From Candidatus Micrarchaeota archaeon CG1_02_55_22 (GTDB lineage Archaea; Micrarchaeota; Micrarchaeia; Norongarragalinales; UBA97): 42,849 nucleotides of DNA. Below the pieces are notes generated by a model. The model saw nothing but the letters and a program-made list of their open reading frames with translations, had not been told where the DNA came from and made no database searches. This document shows, piece by piece, positions 9,162 through 15,377 of the stretch. Location of the stretch: positions 1-42,849 of the forward strand of contig MNVH01000031.1 in the NCBI GenBank assembly GCA_001871595.1, in the 5' to 3' direction. Position 1 is the stretch's first letter, and each line of letters begins with the position of its first letter. The translations under genes were made by a program, and so were the position numbers.

Positions 9162-9443
9162 ATGGGCTTGTTCGACGACATTATATTGTACGGTAACCTG
9201 CTTTGGTATGCGGTTCTGGTCTACGTTGCGTACTGGCTTTACAATTGGTCGAAGGAAAAGCTCGGCTTTTCGCAAGTGCTAGTATTCGTCGTTGCCGGCC
9301 TCTTAATCTACTTCCTCGTCATCGAGCACCCCATCATCGGGGCGTTCGGCGTGATTACGTGGATAATTATTTCAGGCGGGTTACTACTCGTGCTCGGAAT
9401 GTTCCCGAGCCTTTACATGCTCTTGAAAGGGCACAGGCAATAG
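9162..9443 (+). CDS. Small three-helix membrane protein
   Basis: A 93-residue protein beginning MGLFDDIILYGNLLWYAV, with three predicted membrane helices (about residues 8-32, 38-58 and 62-88). I chose the ATG at 9162, one base after the previous stop codon, rather than the TTG at 9147 in the ORF track, which would only add MAVIE inside the upstream gene. The spacing makes translational coupling likely. No family is recognised. The next gene follows after 19 bp. Confidence 0.78.
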   Translation: MGLFDDIILYGNLLWYAVLVYVAYWLYNWSKEKLGFSQVLVFVVAGLLIYFLVIEHPIIGAFGVITWIIISGGLLLVLGMFPSLYMLLKGHRQ

Positions 9444-9462
9444 TTTTTGGGGGGTTAATAAA

Positions 9463-9855
9463 ATGAGCAAGCTGAAAAAATTGAAGAAGTTCGCAGGTTA
9501 CTACGGCGAAGCCAACCGCGCCAGGACGCAGCACTCGAGCGGAAAGTGGCGCATACTTGTCGTGCTATTGCTCATCTCCACCATCCTCGTTGTCAAGGAC
9601 TACTTATCGGACAAGTATATTGCCGAATTCGCCGAGAACCCGATAGCGTACCTGGTACTGGATAAAGTGTTGTACTGGTTCGTTAGCGGCATCATGGTGG
9701 GAATAGCGTTCTCGTGGCTCATGTTTGAAGGCGAGTTCATGATAGCGGTGTGGCGCATAGGCAAACAGCTTGAAGGCAACGCGATTCGCGGCCTAGAGAA
9801 AGCGGCGGGCGTGAAAAGCGCGCGGCGTGCGCCGGCAAGGCGCAAAAAGCGCTAG
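9463..9855 (+). CDS. Basic two-helix membrane protein
   Basis: A 130-residue protein. A very basic N-terminus (MSKLKKLKKFAGYYGE) precedes a helix at about residues 28-46 and a second at about 68-88, and it ends in an Arg/Lys-rich tail (SARRAPARRKKR). The basic ends should lie in the cytoplasm, with a possible affinity for nucleic acid or acidic lipid. The G run GGGGGGTT about 10 nt before the ATG could act as a ribosome-binding site, in contrast to the leaderless neighbours. It is the last gene of the 8197-9855 run, and its stop overlaps the stop region of the convergent gene at 9852. Confidence 0.75.
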   Translation: MSKLKKLKKFAGYYGEANRARTQHSSGKWRILVVLLLISTILVVKDYLSDKYIAEFAENPIAYLVLDKVLYWFVSGIMVGIAFSWLMFEGEFMIAVWRIGKQLEGNAIRGLEKAAGVKSARRAPARRKKR

Positions 9856-10154
9856 ATTGCGCCCAAGGTAAGCACGGCTATGGCTGAAAAGACTATGAGC
9901 GCGAGCCCTGCTTCCCCGATTCCACCGCTCACTACACTCAAATAAACGAAGATTAGGATTATGGCGAATCCAGCAAGAGCCCCAACACCCAATGAACCGG
10001 CCCACGAGAGTGGCGCGAGCAAGAGTTGCCCGGGCGCAAATATCAACGAGGCGCCTGCGGCGGGGTTGCCGAACGGCATAGTCATTAGTAGTAGCCCGAA
10101 TATGAACGCCAGTATAACGGCGCTGGGCCCGTCAATCTCACTTATTAGCGGCAT
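9852..10154 (-). CDS. Small membrane protein, unknown
   Basis: A 100-residue, almost wholly hydrophobic protein with three likely membrane helices (about residues 12-28, 38-58 and 60-98) separated by Gly/Ser/Pro turns. It is the only minus-strand gene among the small membrane genes here and converges on the 9463 gene with a 4-nt overlap. The ATG at 10154 starts just before helix 1. I recognise no family. The frame keeps clean hydrophobic segmentation over its whole length, which favours a real gene over a shadow; no plus-strand gene competes in this interval. Confidence 0.65.
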   Translation of the reverse strand: MPLISEIDGPSAVILAFIFGLLLMTMPFGNPAAGASLIFAPGQLLLAPLSWAGSLGVGALAGFAIILIFVYLSVVSGGIGEAGLALIVFSAIAVLTLGAI

Positions 10155-10193
10155 TAGTTAACCAACTTGTATACACTTTAGGGTAGTAACAAG

Positions 10194-10201
10194 TATTTAA
10201 G
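10194..10201 (-). promoter_or_regulatory. Possible TATA box of the 9852-10154 gene
   Basis: On the minus strand this reads CTTAAATA. It lies about 44 nt upstream of the ATG, which would leave a leader of roughly 16 nt. A weaker CTAAAG closer to the gene is an alternative. Confidence 0.35.
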
Positions 10202-10272
10202 GGTTTCGGGCGAACCGCTTAAAGAAAGTAATGATGCAGAGAGTCGGAAAAACGGAGTTTGCTAGCCGAACG

Positions 10273-10280
10273 TTTTAATA
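10273..10280 (+). promoter_or_regulatory. TATA box of the 10303-11518 operon
   Basis: TTTTAATA centred 26.5 nt before the ATG at 10303. This spacing is the reason for choosing that ATG over the upstream TTG of the ORF track. Confidence 0.6.
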
Positions 10281-10302
10281 GTGCTTGCGGCGTAAGACGA
10301 GT

Positions 10303-10530
10303 ATGGTTGACGTCTGGGGTAACCTCGATATCATAGTGCTGATAATCGACTTTATCATGCTCTACCGCTTGTTCTACCCGTCGATCTCAGGGAGCCAACT
10401 CGTCGGAATTGCAATGGCGGCCTTGATAACGTTCCTCCTAATCATCCCCAGCTCGTTCTTCATGTGGATGGTGTTCTTCGGCCTCTTCCTGTACTCTTTC
10501 TTCTGGAACTTCAGGCCGTGGGATTGGTAA
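10303..10530 (+). CDS. Small membrane protein, first gene of a four-gene run
   Basis: A 75-residue protein beginning MVDVWGNLDIIVLIIDF with two to three tightly packed hydrophobic helices and an aromatic end (FFWNFRPWDW). The ATG at 10303 sits at leaderless distance from TTTTAATA; the ORF-track start at 10285 would fall between promoter and transcription start. It heads a run of four tiny membrane genes spaced by 1 nt, 10 nt and a 4-nt overlap, which should be one transcript. I recognise no family. Confidence 0.72.
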   Translation: MVDVWGNLDIIVLIIDFIMLYRLFYPSISGSQLVGIAMAALITFLLIIPSSFFMWMVFFGLFLYSFFWNFRPWDW

Positions 10531-10531
10531 A

Positions 10532-10813
10532 TTGGATTTCACGTTCATGTTCATGGTCATCCTCATGCTCTTCGCCCTACAGAACGGCATGCCTATCATT
10601 GCGGTGGCATTGCTGCTCGTGGCAGTAGTAACAGCAGTCAAAGGCAAGGGAACCCTGCTCTTAGCTGCGTTGCTCGCAGTAGGGCTCCTCGTCGCAGTAT
10701 TCATCGGCCTTGGTGACGCAACCGGGCAGCTAGTAATCGCTGGGCTCTTCGTCATCTTTCTCATCACGCTCGTAAGCGACAAGGGCCAACCAGCGTACGG
10801 CCCCGGCATGTAG
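10532..10813 (+). CDS. Small membrane protein, second of four
   Basis: A 93-residue protein that is hydrophobic nearly throughout, with three helices (about residues 3-20, 22-60 with a break, and 66-82) and a Gly/Pro-rich end (PAYGPGM). The TTG start lies one base after the previous stop codon, which fits coupled translation; an ATG five codons downstream (MFMV) is a possible alternative start. No family is recognised. Confidence 0.68.
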   Translation: MDFTFMFMVILMLFALQNGMPIIAVALLLVAVVTAVKGKGTLLLAALLAVGLLVAVFIGLGDATGQLVIAGLFVIFLITLVSDKGQPAYGPGM

Positions 10814-10823
10814 TTGGTGTAAA

Positions 10824-11225
10824 ATGAACTTTACTCTCGCCGCGCTCCTCCTGCTCTTGGCCGTAATTTTTGCGTCGTACGGCTTGGGTTTTCTGGCGTT
10901 CATCATCATAATCATTCTAGTGCTCCTCGCCATAACCGAAACCGGCGCCAGGGCGCGCGGCGGGTACTCTGTTGATGCTTCCGGCAGCGCCAAACCGCAG
11001 ATGATGAAAAAAACGGTTACCACTAGTGCGGACGGCACGAAGAAGACAAAGATAACCAGCCAGGTTTCCGCCGACGAAGTAAACTTTCCGGCACCAGGCC
11101 AGCCGGCAGATTACGGCAAGACGAGTTATGAGCAGTTCGGCTCCGGTTTGGGCGCAGTAGTGTGGGGCACGGCGCGCTTGGCGTACAACGGTGCCAGATG
11201 GATTTTTGGGGGCAAGAAAAAGTGA
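10824..11225 (+). CDS. Membrane-anchored protein with basic soluble tail, third of four
   Basis: A 133-residue protein. Residues 1-40 form a long hydrophobic hairpin (LAALLLLLAVIFASYGLG, then FIIIIILVLLAI). The remainder is polar, with a Thr/Lys-rich stretch (MKKTVTTSADGTKKTK) and a C-terminal amphipathic motif ending ARWIFGGKKK. The end resembles that of the next gene (VWIFRTIFGMPKKKD), so the two tails may dock at the same surface. No family is recognised. Its stop overlaps the GTG start of the next gene (GTGA). Confidence 0.75.
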   Translation: MNFTLAALLLLLAVIFASYGLGFLAFIIIIILVLLAITETGARARGGYSVDASGSAKPQMMKKTVTTSADGTKKTKITSQVSADEVNFPAPGQPADYGKTSYEQFGSGLGAVVWGTARLAYNGARWIFGGKKK

Positions 11226-11518
11226 GCGTCATCCTCGCCATTGCAATGTTCTTCCTCGGGTGGCTATTAATAGAGAACGGATTCGTCTTCTTCGGCTTCG
11301 TCGCCGTAGTCGCCGGCGTCTTCGCGCTTGTGGCCAACCTCGACGGCAACCGCACGCAAAGAGCGCGCATCGGCGGGGAACAAAAGCGTTTCGAGGCCAA
11401 GCACAACCCGCCGGCCAACTACCAGCTCGCCCGCGCTGGGGAGGGCTTCAGCAACCTCGGCCGCGGCATAGTCTGGATATTCCGCACCATCTTCGGAATG
11501 CCTAAAAAGAAGGACTAG
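11222..11518 (+). CDS. Membrane-anchored small protein, fourth of four
   Basis: A 98-residue protein using the GTG at 11222, which overlaps the preceding TGA by the usual GTGA arrangement; the ORF-track ATG at 11162 would add 20 residues lying wholly inside the upstream gene. Residues 2-42 are a hydrophobic hairpin, followed by a basic polar segment (GNRTQRARIGGEQKRFEA) and the tail VWIFRTIFGMPKKKD. No family is recognised. Its end overlaps the end of the convergent gene at 11515 by four bases. Confidence 0.75.
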   Translation: MSVILAIAMFFLGWLLIENGFVFFGFVAVVAGVFALVANLDGNRTQRARIGGEQKRFEAKHNPPANYQLARAGEGFSNLGRGIVWIFRTIFGMPKKKD

Positions 11519-12021
11519 CTTTTTAGCCGCAAGAGTATGTCGCGGTTGGCTTCGAGGATTTTCTTGTTCAAGTCGTTCAACGCTTTAAGCAGTGCGATTG
11601 CCTCGTCTAGCTTGTCGTCGCTGCTGCCGGGCAACGACGGGGCAAGGGTCTGCATTGCCTCGGCAACTGGAGCAGTTTTTTGTGCGTCGCCGGGCTCAAC
11701 GAGCGACGGCATTTGAAACAATTCATCGGAAGAAGGTTGCACTGCCGGTTTTGCGGCTTGCGGACGCGGTGCGGGAGGCGTTGGTTGCGAGGGCGAATCG
11801 CCTAGTGGCTGGAGGCTCATCTCACTCATGTCACTGGCGGGTTTTGCGGGCGCGGGCGGGCGGGGCGCGTTGCCGACGGAGACGCTTTTGAGCTGCTCGG
11901 TCGCAGCAGCGTACATCTCGTCCGCGTTCTCCACGCCTAGTTCGGCGAGATTGTCTTTTATCTGCTGCTCGCTCATGCCTTTGGCAAGCATTTCGCGTAT
12001 AACCGTGCGTAAGTCTGCCAT
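11515..12021 (-). CDS. Ala/Pro-rich protein with N-terminal helical domain
   Basis: A 168-residue protein. I use the ATG at 12021 (MADLRTVIREMLAKG), which lies about 27 nt from a TATA-like box, rather than the ORF-track start that runs into the divergent gene. Residues 1-45 make a compact helical domain (GMSEQQIKDNLAELGVENA) that resembles a small UBA-like or SAP-like three-helix unit by pattern only. A Pro/Ala-rich linker (about 55-110) leads to a C-terminal amphipathic helix (LDEAIALLKALNDLNKKIL) suited to coiled-coil pairing. It is cytoplasmic and looks like an adaptor. I recognise no family, and the function is open. Confidence 0.72.
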   Translation of the reverse strand: MADLRTVIREMLAKGMSEQQIKDNLAELGVENADEMYAAATEQLKSVSVGNAPRPPAPAKPASDMSEMSLQPLGDSPSQPTPPAPRPQAAKPAVQPSSDELFQMPSLVEPGDAQKTAPVAEAMQTLAPSLPGSSDDKLDEAIALLKALNDLNKKILEANRDILLRLKS

Positions 12022-12045
12022 GGTCGAAAACATTAGCGGAAGCGG

Positions 12046-12055
12046 CTTTTTATTG
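12046..12055. promoter_or_regulatory. Single A/T box serving two divergent leaderless genes
   Basis: CTTTTTATTG reads TTTTTATT on the plus strand, centred 26.5 nt before the GNAT ATG (12077), and CAATAAAAAG on the minus strand, about 27-29 nt before the ATG at 12021. Only 55 bases separate the two start codons and no second TATA-like box fits the spacing as well. Confidence 0.6.
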
Positions 12056-12076
12056 CTTTGGCGCGTCAAAAGTACC

Positions 12077-12583
12077 ATGGCCTCATTCATTCCAGAGTCG
12101 TTTTCGCTCCCTAAAGAGTTTGTTTTTGATGGGCTGAGATTAGAACCCCTCACGCCGAAGCACGCGGAAAAAGATTACGCTGCGGTCATGAGCCATTTGG
12201 ATGAGATTGCGGGCGTTTTCGCGCCGGGTTACCCGTGGCCGCGCAAGAGCCTGACGCTTGAAGAAGATTTTTCTGACCTTGAGTGGCACGAGAACGAGTT
12301 TAGACAAAAGACTTCTTTCGCGTACACCGTTTTGTCTGCAGACTGTTCGGAGTGTCTTGGTTGCATCTACGTTTACCCGCCAACGGCGCGGGGCTTTGAT
12401 GCAGAAGTCTTCTTCTGGGCTGCTGGTGAGAGGGGCGGCGGTCTTGATGCCCGCTTGGCGGTAGTAGTATCCGCATTCTTGAAGAGCTGGCCTTTTGCGA
12501 GGATCGCTTTTCCGGGTCGTGCTTTGTCTTGGCAGGAGTGGCGGGCGCTTGGCGGCAGAACCTACGGCACTGAGAAGTCATAG
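12077..12583 (+). CDS. GNAT-family N-acetyltransferase
   Basis: A 168-residue protein. It opens with LRLEPLTPKHAEKDYAAVM, the first strand and helix of a GNAT fold, then the acidic substrate region LTLEEDFSDLEWHENEF, then SFAYTVLSADCSECLGCIYVYP, which is the core strand pair preceding the acetyl-CoA loop. GNAT enzymes move an acetyl group from acetyl-CoA to amines; the substrate here is unknown. The usual R/Q-x-x-G-x-G/A loop is not clear and is replaced by AGERGGGLDARL, so CoA binding may be altered. The ATG at 12077 fits the promoter; the ORF-track start at 11828 would overlap the divergent gene. Confidence 0.75.
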   Translation: MASFIPESFSLPKEFVFDGLRLEPLTPKHAEKDYAAVMSHLDEIAGVFAPGYPWPRKSLTLEEDFSDLEWHENEFRQKTSFAYTVLSADCSECLGCIYVYPPTARGFDAEVFFWAAGERGGGLDARLAVVVSAFLKSWPFARIAFPGRALSWQEWRALGGRTYGTEKS

Positions 12584-12591
12584 CAAAACGC

Positions 12592-12597
12592 TTTAAA
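12592..12597 (+). promoter_or_regulatory. TATA box of the HerA-like gene
   Basis: TTTAAA centred 26.5 nt upstream of the ATG at 12621, which decides between two in-frame ATGs six bases apart in favour of the second. Confidence 0.55.
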
Positions 12598-12620
12598 CGA
12601 CGGCCTAGTAATTCATGGGA

Positions 12621-14084
12621 ATGGAACTCGAACTGCCTTACGGGCCGTGGACACAACTGGTCAACGCCAGGTGGCGCGACTACCCCGTCGGCATCTACAT
12701 GAACGCGGATAAAGTGCTCATGCTTGTATTGTACGAGAAGCACGGCGACGACGTTACCGGAATGCTCGTCGCACTCAAGAAGGTATTCGTCGTCGACAAC
12801 GATTTGAACAAGGCCGTTCAGAGCCAGCAACGCGAGATTACACTTATTCAGAAGTATTCAAATCAGGACTCGACGCGCTTCGTTATGCTCGGCGGCACGC
12901 CCACCTACGTAAAGTACTCGCAAGAAGCGCTCGTCGAGGCAATCGGAAAACAGTTTTCCGAACTGAAGTCGCTCACCAAATACATTGAGGACATGGGCGC
13001 GGCCTACAAGACTCACGTAAAGGAACTCGCCGAGGCATCGCCGTCCGAGATAGACTCGTTCCTCGGGGACCCGTTCTCGTTGTTCTCCATGGTGAACCCG
13101 AACGCGATACGCCACGGTGAAGAAAAGAGCACGGTCAAACTGCAAGTGGGCCTTGACTCGACGGACGCACCAGTCGTCTTGCCCCTCGAAGCGCTCTCGG
13201 GCGCGGTTGTTTTGGGCGGCTCGAAACAGGAACGCGTCAACGCCGCGCAAGTCCTGCTTGAAACCGCACTAACCAGCTCGATTCCCATAGTATTGTTCGA
13301 CTCTACTGGCGCGTTCTCCGGATTGGGCGCACCCAACCCCGAAACGTCCGAATTCTCAAAACACAAGATGACCGCGATGCCACTGGGCTTCCCGATGAAA
13401 CGGTTCAAGCTCGGAAACGGTTTGTACATCGACTTGCAGCACGTCACGAAGGAAGTATTCCTTGAAGCTTTCGGTCTCGAAGAAACTGACGTCGGCAACC
13501 TCATCGCTTCGTCTTGGGATAACACTCCGGAAAAGCACGTCTTGGGCGACGTGGCTGCCGCGGTTGACGACGTTACTGGGAAATCGCACGAGGCAACAAA
13601 GTACGCGGCGGCTAAAGCGGCGCGCCTGCTTAAAGTAATCGGCAAGTGCTATCCCGCAATATTCAACAAGAACGCGGCGAGCGAGCTCATGGTACCGTGG
13701 CACGAGGGAATAGGCAAGGTATTCTACGTTGACGTGACGGGTTACCCTGAGAATGTCAAGCACCTCCTCGTCTCCTCCCTCCTCAAAGCCATTCCCGTTC
13801 CAACGGGACGCAAGATAAAAGTAGTAATCGGCTTTGACTCGGACATGCACGAGATATTCGGCGACGTGCTCGAACTACTCGTTAAGCTCCGCGGCAACAG
13901 CACGGGCTTCGTGCTCAACGCGGAACACGAGATTGACGCCGAACTAATCCAGAACCCCGGCGTCCGCATCCAGCTCGTTGGACGCGAGGCCGTGGCCACG
14001 ATGAACAAAGAGAAGCCCTTGCGCTTCAAGTGGCGCCCCACCTACACGCGACCCTTCACCGCGCCGCCACAGAACGAGGCCTAG
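12621..14084 (+). CDS. HerA/DUF87-like protein with degenerate ATPase site
   Basis: A 487-residue protein. After an N-terminal region of about 180 residues that includes a helical stretch (EAIGKQFSELKSLTKYIED), the sequence VVLPLEALSGAVVLGGSKQERVNAA occupies the place where HerA/VirB4-type ATPases have the approach to the P-loop and the P-loop itself. GGSKQERV replaces GxxGxGKS/T, so no nucleotide-binding lysine is present. IPIVLFDSTGAFSGL mirrors the strand VIIFDPHGEY that follows in HerA proteins, and the C-terminal part (GFVLNAEHEIDAELIQ, then VRIQLVGREA) fits the end of that fold. I infer a catalytically dead relative kept as a scaffold. A second in-frame ATG at 12615 exists; promoter spacing favours 12621. 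Confidence 0.7.
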   Translation: MELELPYGPWTQLVNARWRDYPVGIYMNADKVLMLVLYEKHGDDVTGMLVALKKVFVVDNDLNKAVQSQQREITLIQKYSNQDSTRFVMLGGTPTYVKYSQEALVEAIGKQFSELKSLTKYIEDMGAAYKTHVKELAEASPSEIDSFLGDPFSLFSMVNPNAIRHGEEKSTVKLQVGLDSTDAPVVLPLEALSGAVVLGGSKQERVNAAQVLLETALTSSIPIVLFDSTGAFSGLGAPNPETSEFSKHKMTAMPLGFPMKRFKLGNGLYIDLQHVTKEVFLEAFGLEETDVGNLIASSWDNTPEKHVLGDVAAAVDDVTGKSHEATKYAAAKAARLLKVIGKCYPAIFNKNAASELMVPWHEGIGKVFYVDVTGYPENVKHLLVSSLLKAIPVPTGRKIKVVIGFDSDMHEIFGDVLELLVKLRGNSTGFVLNAEHEIDAELIQNPGVRIQLVGREAVATMNKEKPLRFKWRPTYTRPFTAPPQNEA

Positions 14085-14884
14085 CGCTTTACTCTTCGGC
14101 CTTTAGAGCGGCGTTCGAGACGTTGAATTGCCACGGGCGTTCGCTTGATGCGTTCGAGTACTTGACGGACTATTTCCGCATGCAAGTCGTAGGTTTGTTT
14201 ACGGGCAGATTGCAGGGGAGAATCCAATTCCGCGCGGTGATAGAATACGTCGGCGTCTCGGCAGAGTGCTATATCCCCTGCGTGAAGCGCGCCTACCGTA
14301 TTATAATCTATATTTTTAGACGAAGCCAAATCATACTGGTGCATTGAACGATAGAAATGCATGGCTTTAGCCAAGTGAGCTAACCTAGCGCCCGGAGGAA
14401 GGTTATCGCGCAAGAACTTTAGTCCAGCGAGCATTTTAGACCCATCAGGATAACGGGACGCGTTCGGCTCGGCCTGTGCGATTATTTGCGAAAGGCCTTG
14501 AATGGGATTTGGGGCACCCGCGGCCATTGAAAGAATTGCTGCAACCGTGCCCAATACGCGGTGGTCCGCGTCCTCCAAACTTACTAGTTTTATGCCTGCC
14601 GCTTTTGCGGCGTCGGATAACGCGAAATGGTAGCGAGTAAAGTCATCAGGATTTGACGGGTCCAGTCCATCAAGCTCGCATCGTCTGGCGTAATCTTCTC
14701 GCGAGAAATCTCCTTCAACACCCAGGCGTTTCACGCCAAGACCAGATAGATGTTCGACGAGTTCGCGGGCCGGATTCTCACGGGCACCCGCCCGGAGTTC
14801 GTGGGTTACACCTATGAATACAAGCTTGGTGCGCTCTGAAGCACGCGGCACTTCAGAAATCGGCCGTTTAAAAGAACTACGCAC
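14081..14884 (-). CDS. Possible TraB/ChaN-like protein
   Basis: A 267-residue cytoplasmic protein. It has KLVFIGVTHELRAGA near the start, KRLGVEGDFSRED, IKLVSLEDADHRVLG and, after a helical middle, a late TVGALHAGDI. This order (a GxxHE-type motif, an early Glu strand, a late GxxHxxxI motif) resembles the TraB/ChaN/erythromycin-esterase-like group, whose members include metal-dependent proteases and haem-binding proteins. The match is by eye and remote. It lies 10 bp behind the coiled-coil gene at 14895 and is probably co-transcribed. GTG at 14884 is used; a GTG 11 codons downstream (PRASERTKLVF) is an alternative. Its stop overlaps that of the convergent HerA-like gene. Confidence 0.6.
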   Translation of the reverse strand: MRSSFKRPISEVPRASERTKLVFIGVTHELRAGARENPARELVEHLSGLGVKRLGVEGDFSREDYARRCELDGLDPSNPDDFTRYHFALSDAAKAAGIKLVSLEDADHRVLGTVAAILSMAAGAPNPIQGLSQIIAQAEPNASRYPDGSKMLAGLKFLRDNLPPGARLAHLAKAMHFYRSMHQYDLASSKNIDYNTVGALHAGDIALCRDADVFYHRAELDSPLQSARKQTYDLHAEIVRQVLERIKRTPVAIQRLERRSKGRRVKR

Positions 14885-14894
14885 TATTACTCAC

Positions 14895-15320
14895 TCATAT
14901 CTTCTCGAACATTCCCGTTGCCGAGGAGTCTTCTTTTTCGGAGTCTTTCTTGAGCGAGGCGACCGTTTTCTTCACGTCACCGAACTTCTCGTTTATGAGG
15001 TCACGCACTTGCGAGACGGTGGCGTACTCGAGCGGGTTGATTGAGTCTAGAACGTAGCGTATTTCGGAGAGCTCTTGCTTGGTAGCGTACTTCAAGTCGA
15101 GCGCCTTGCCGTCGGTAGAGCCGCTCGAAGAAGCTGAAGGGCGCGTAGTCGAGCCGCCTTCCTCAATCTTCTTGATGCGGTTGTTAAGCGCAATAAGCGT
15201 CCTGCCTAGGACTTCCTCGTTCTTTTCAATGGTGCGCATCTTTTGCGCGAGCAAGTTGATCTTGGAGTCGAGCGTGTGCAAGTCGGACACTATGGTCACG
15301 AGCTCGGTTGCCTTAGCCAT
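14895..15320 (-). CDS. Coiled-coil cytoplasmic protein
   Basis: A 141-residue protein. Residues about 5-52 are a strongly heptad-patterned helix (LVTIVSDLHTLDSKINLLA, continuing to LIALNNRIKKIEE). A Ser/Thr-rich linker (STTRPSASSSGSTDG) follows, and then a C-terminal helical unit with LKYATKQELSEI and LEYATVSQVRDLI, two similar YATxxQxxxL/I segments that look like an internal duplication. I recognise no named family. A role as a structural adaptor is a guess from composition. It has a good leaderless promoter and is divergent from polB. Confidence 0.72.
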   Translation of the reverse strand: MAKATELVTIVSDLHTLDSKINLLAQKMRTIEKNEEVLGRTLIALNNRIKKIEEGGSTTRPSASSSGSTDGKALDLKYATKQELSEIRYVLDSINPLEYATVSQVRDLINEKFGDVKKTVASLKKDSEKEDSSATGMFEKI

Positions 15321-15343
15321 ACAGGTTTTAACGCCAACGGGCC

Positions 15344-15350
15344 TTAAATA
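15344..15350. promoter_or_regulatory. TATA box between the coiled-coil gene and polB
   Basis: TTAAATA is centred 27 nt from the minus-strand ATG at 15320 and 31 nt from the polB ATG at 15378. It is the best A/T box for both genes, though the polB distance is longer than elsewhere in the window; the overlapping AAATAGCTTT would fit polB spacing but is a weaker TATA. Confidence 0.45.
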
Positions 15351-15377
15351 GCTTTGTTGAGAGGTTAGTAGTACGGC

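Noticed and set aside
11828-12076. Upstream part of the 11828-12583 ORF
   Set aside because: It overlaps the divergent gene and its promoter; the GNAT homology and TATA spacing place the start at 12077.
12022-12153. N-terminal extension of the 11515 gene up to 12153
   Set aside because: It runs across the shared promoter and the divergent GNAT start; the residues before MADLRTV have no conserved look.
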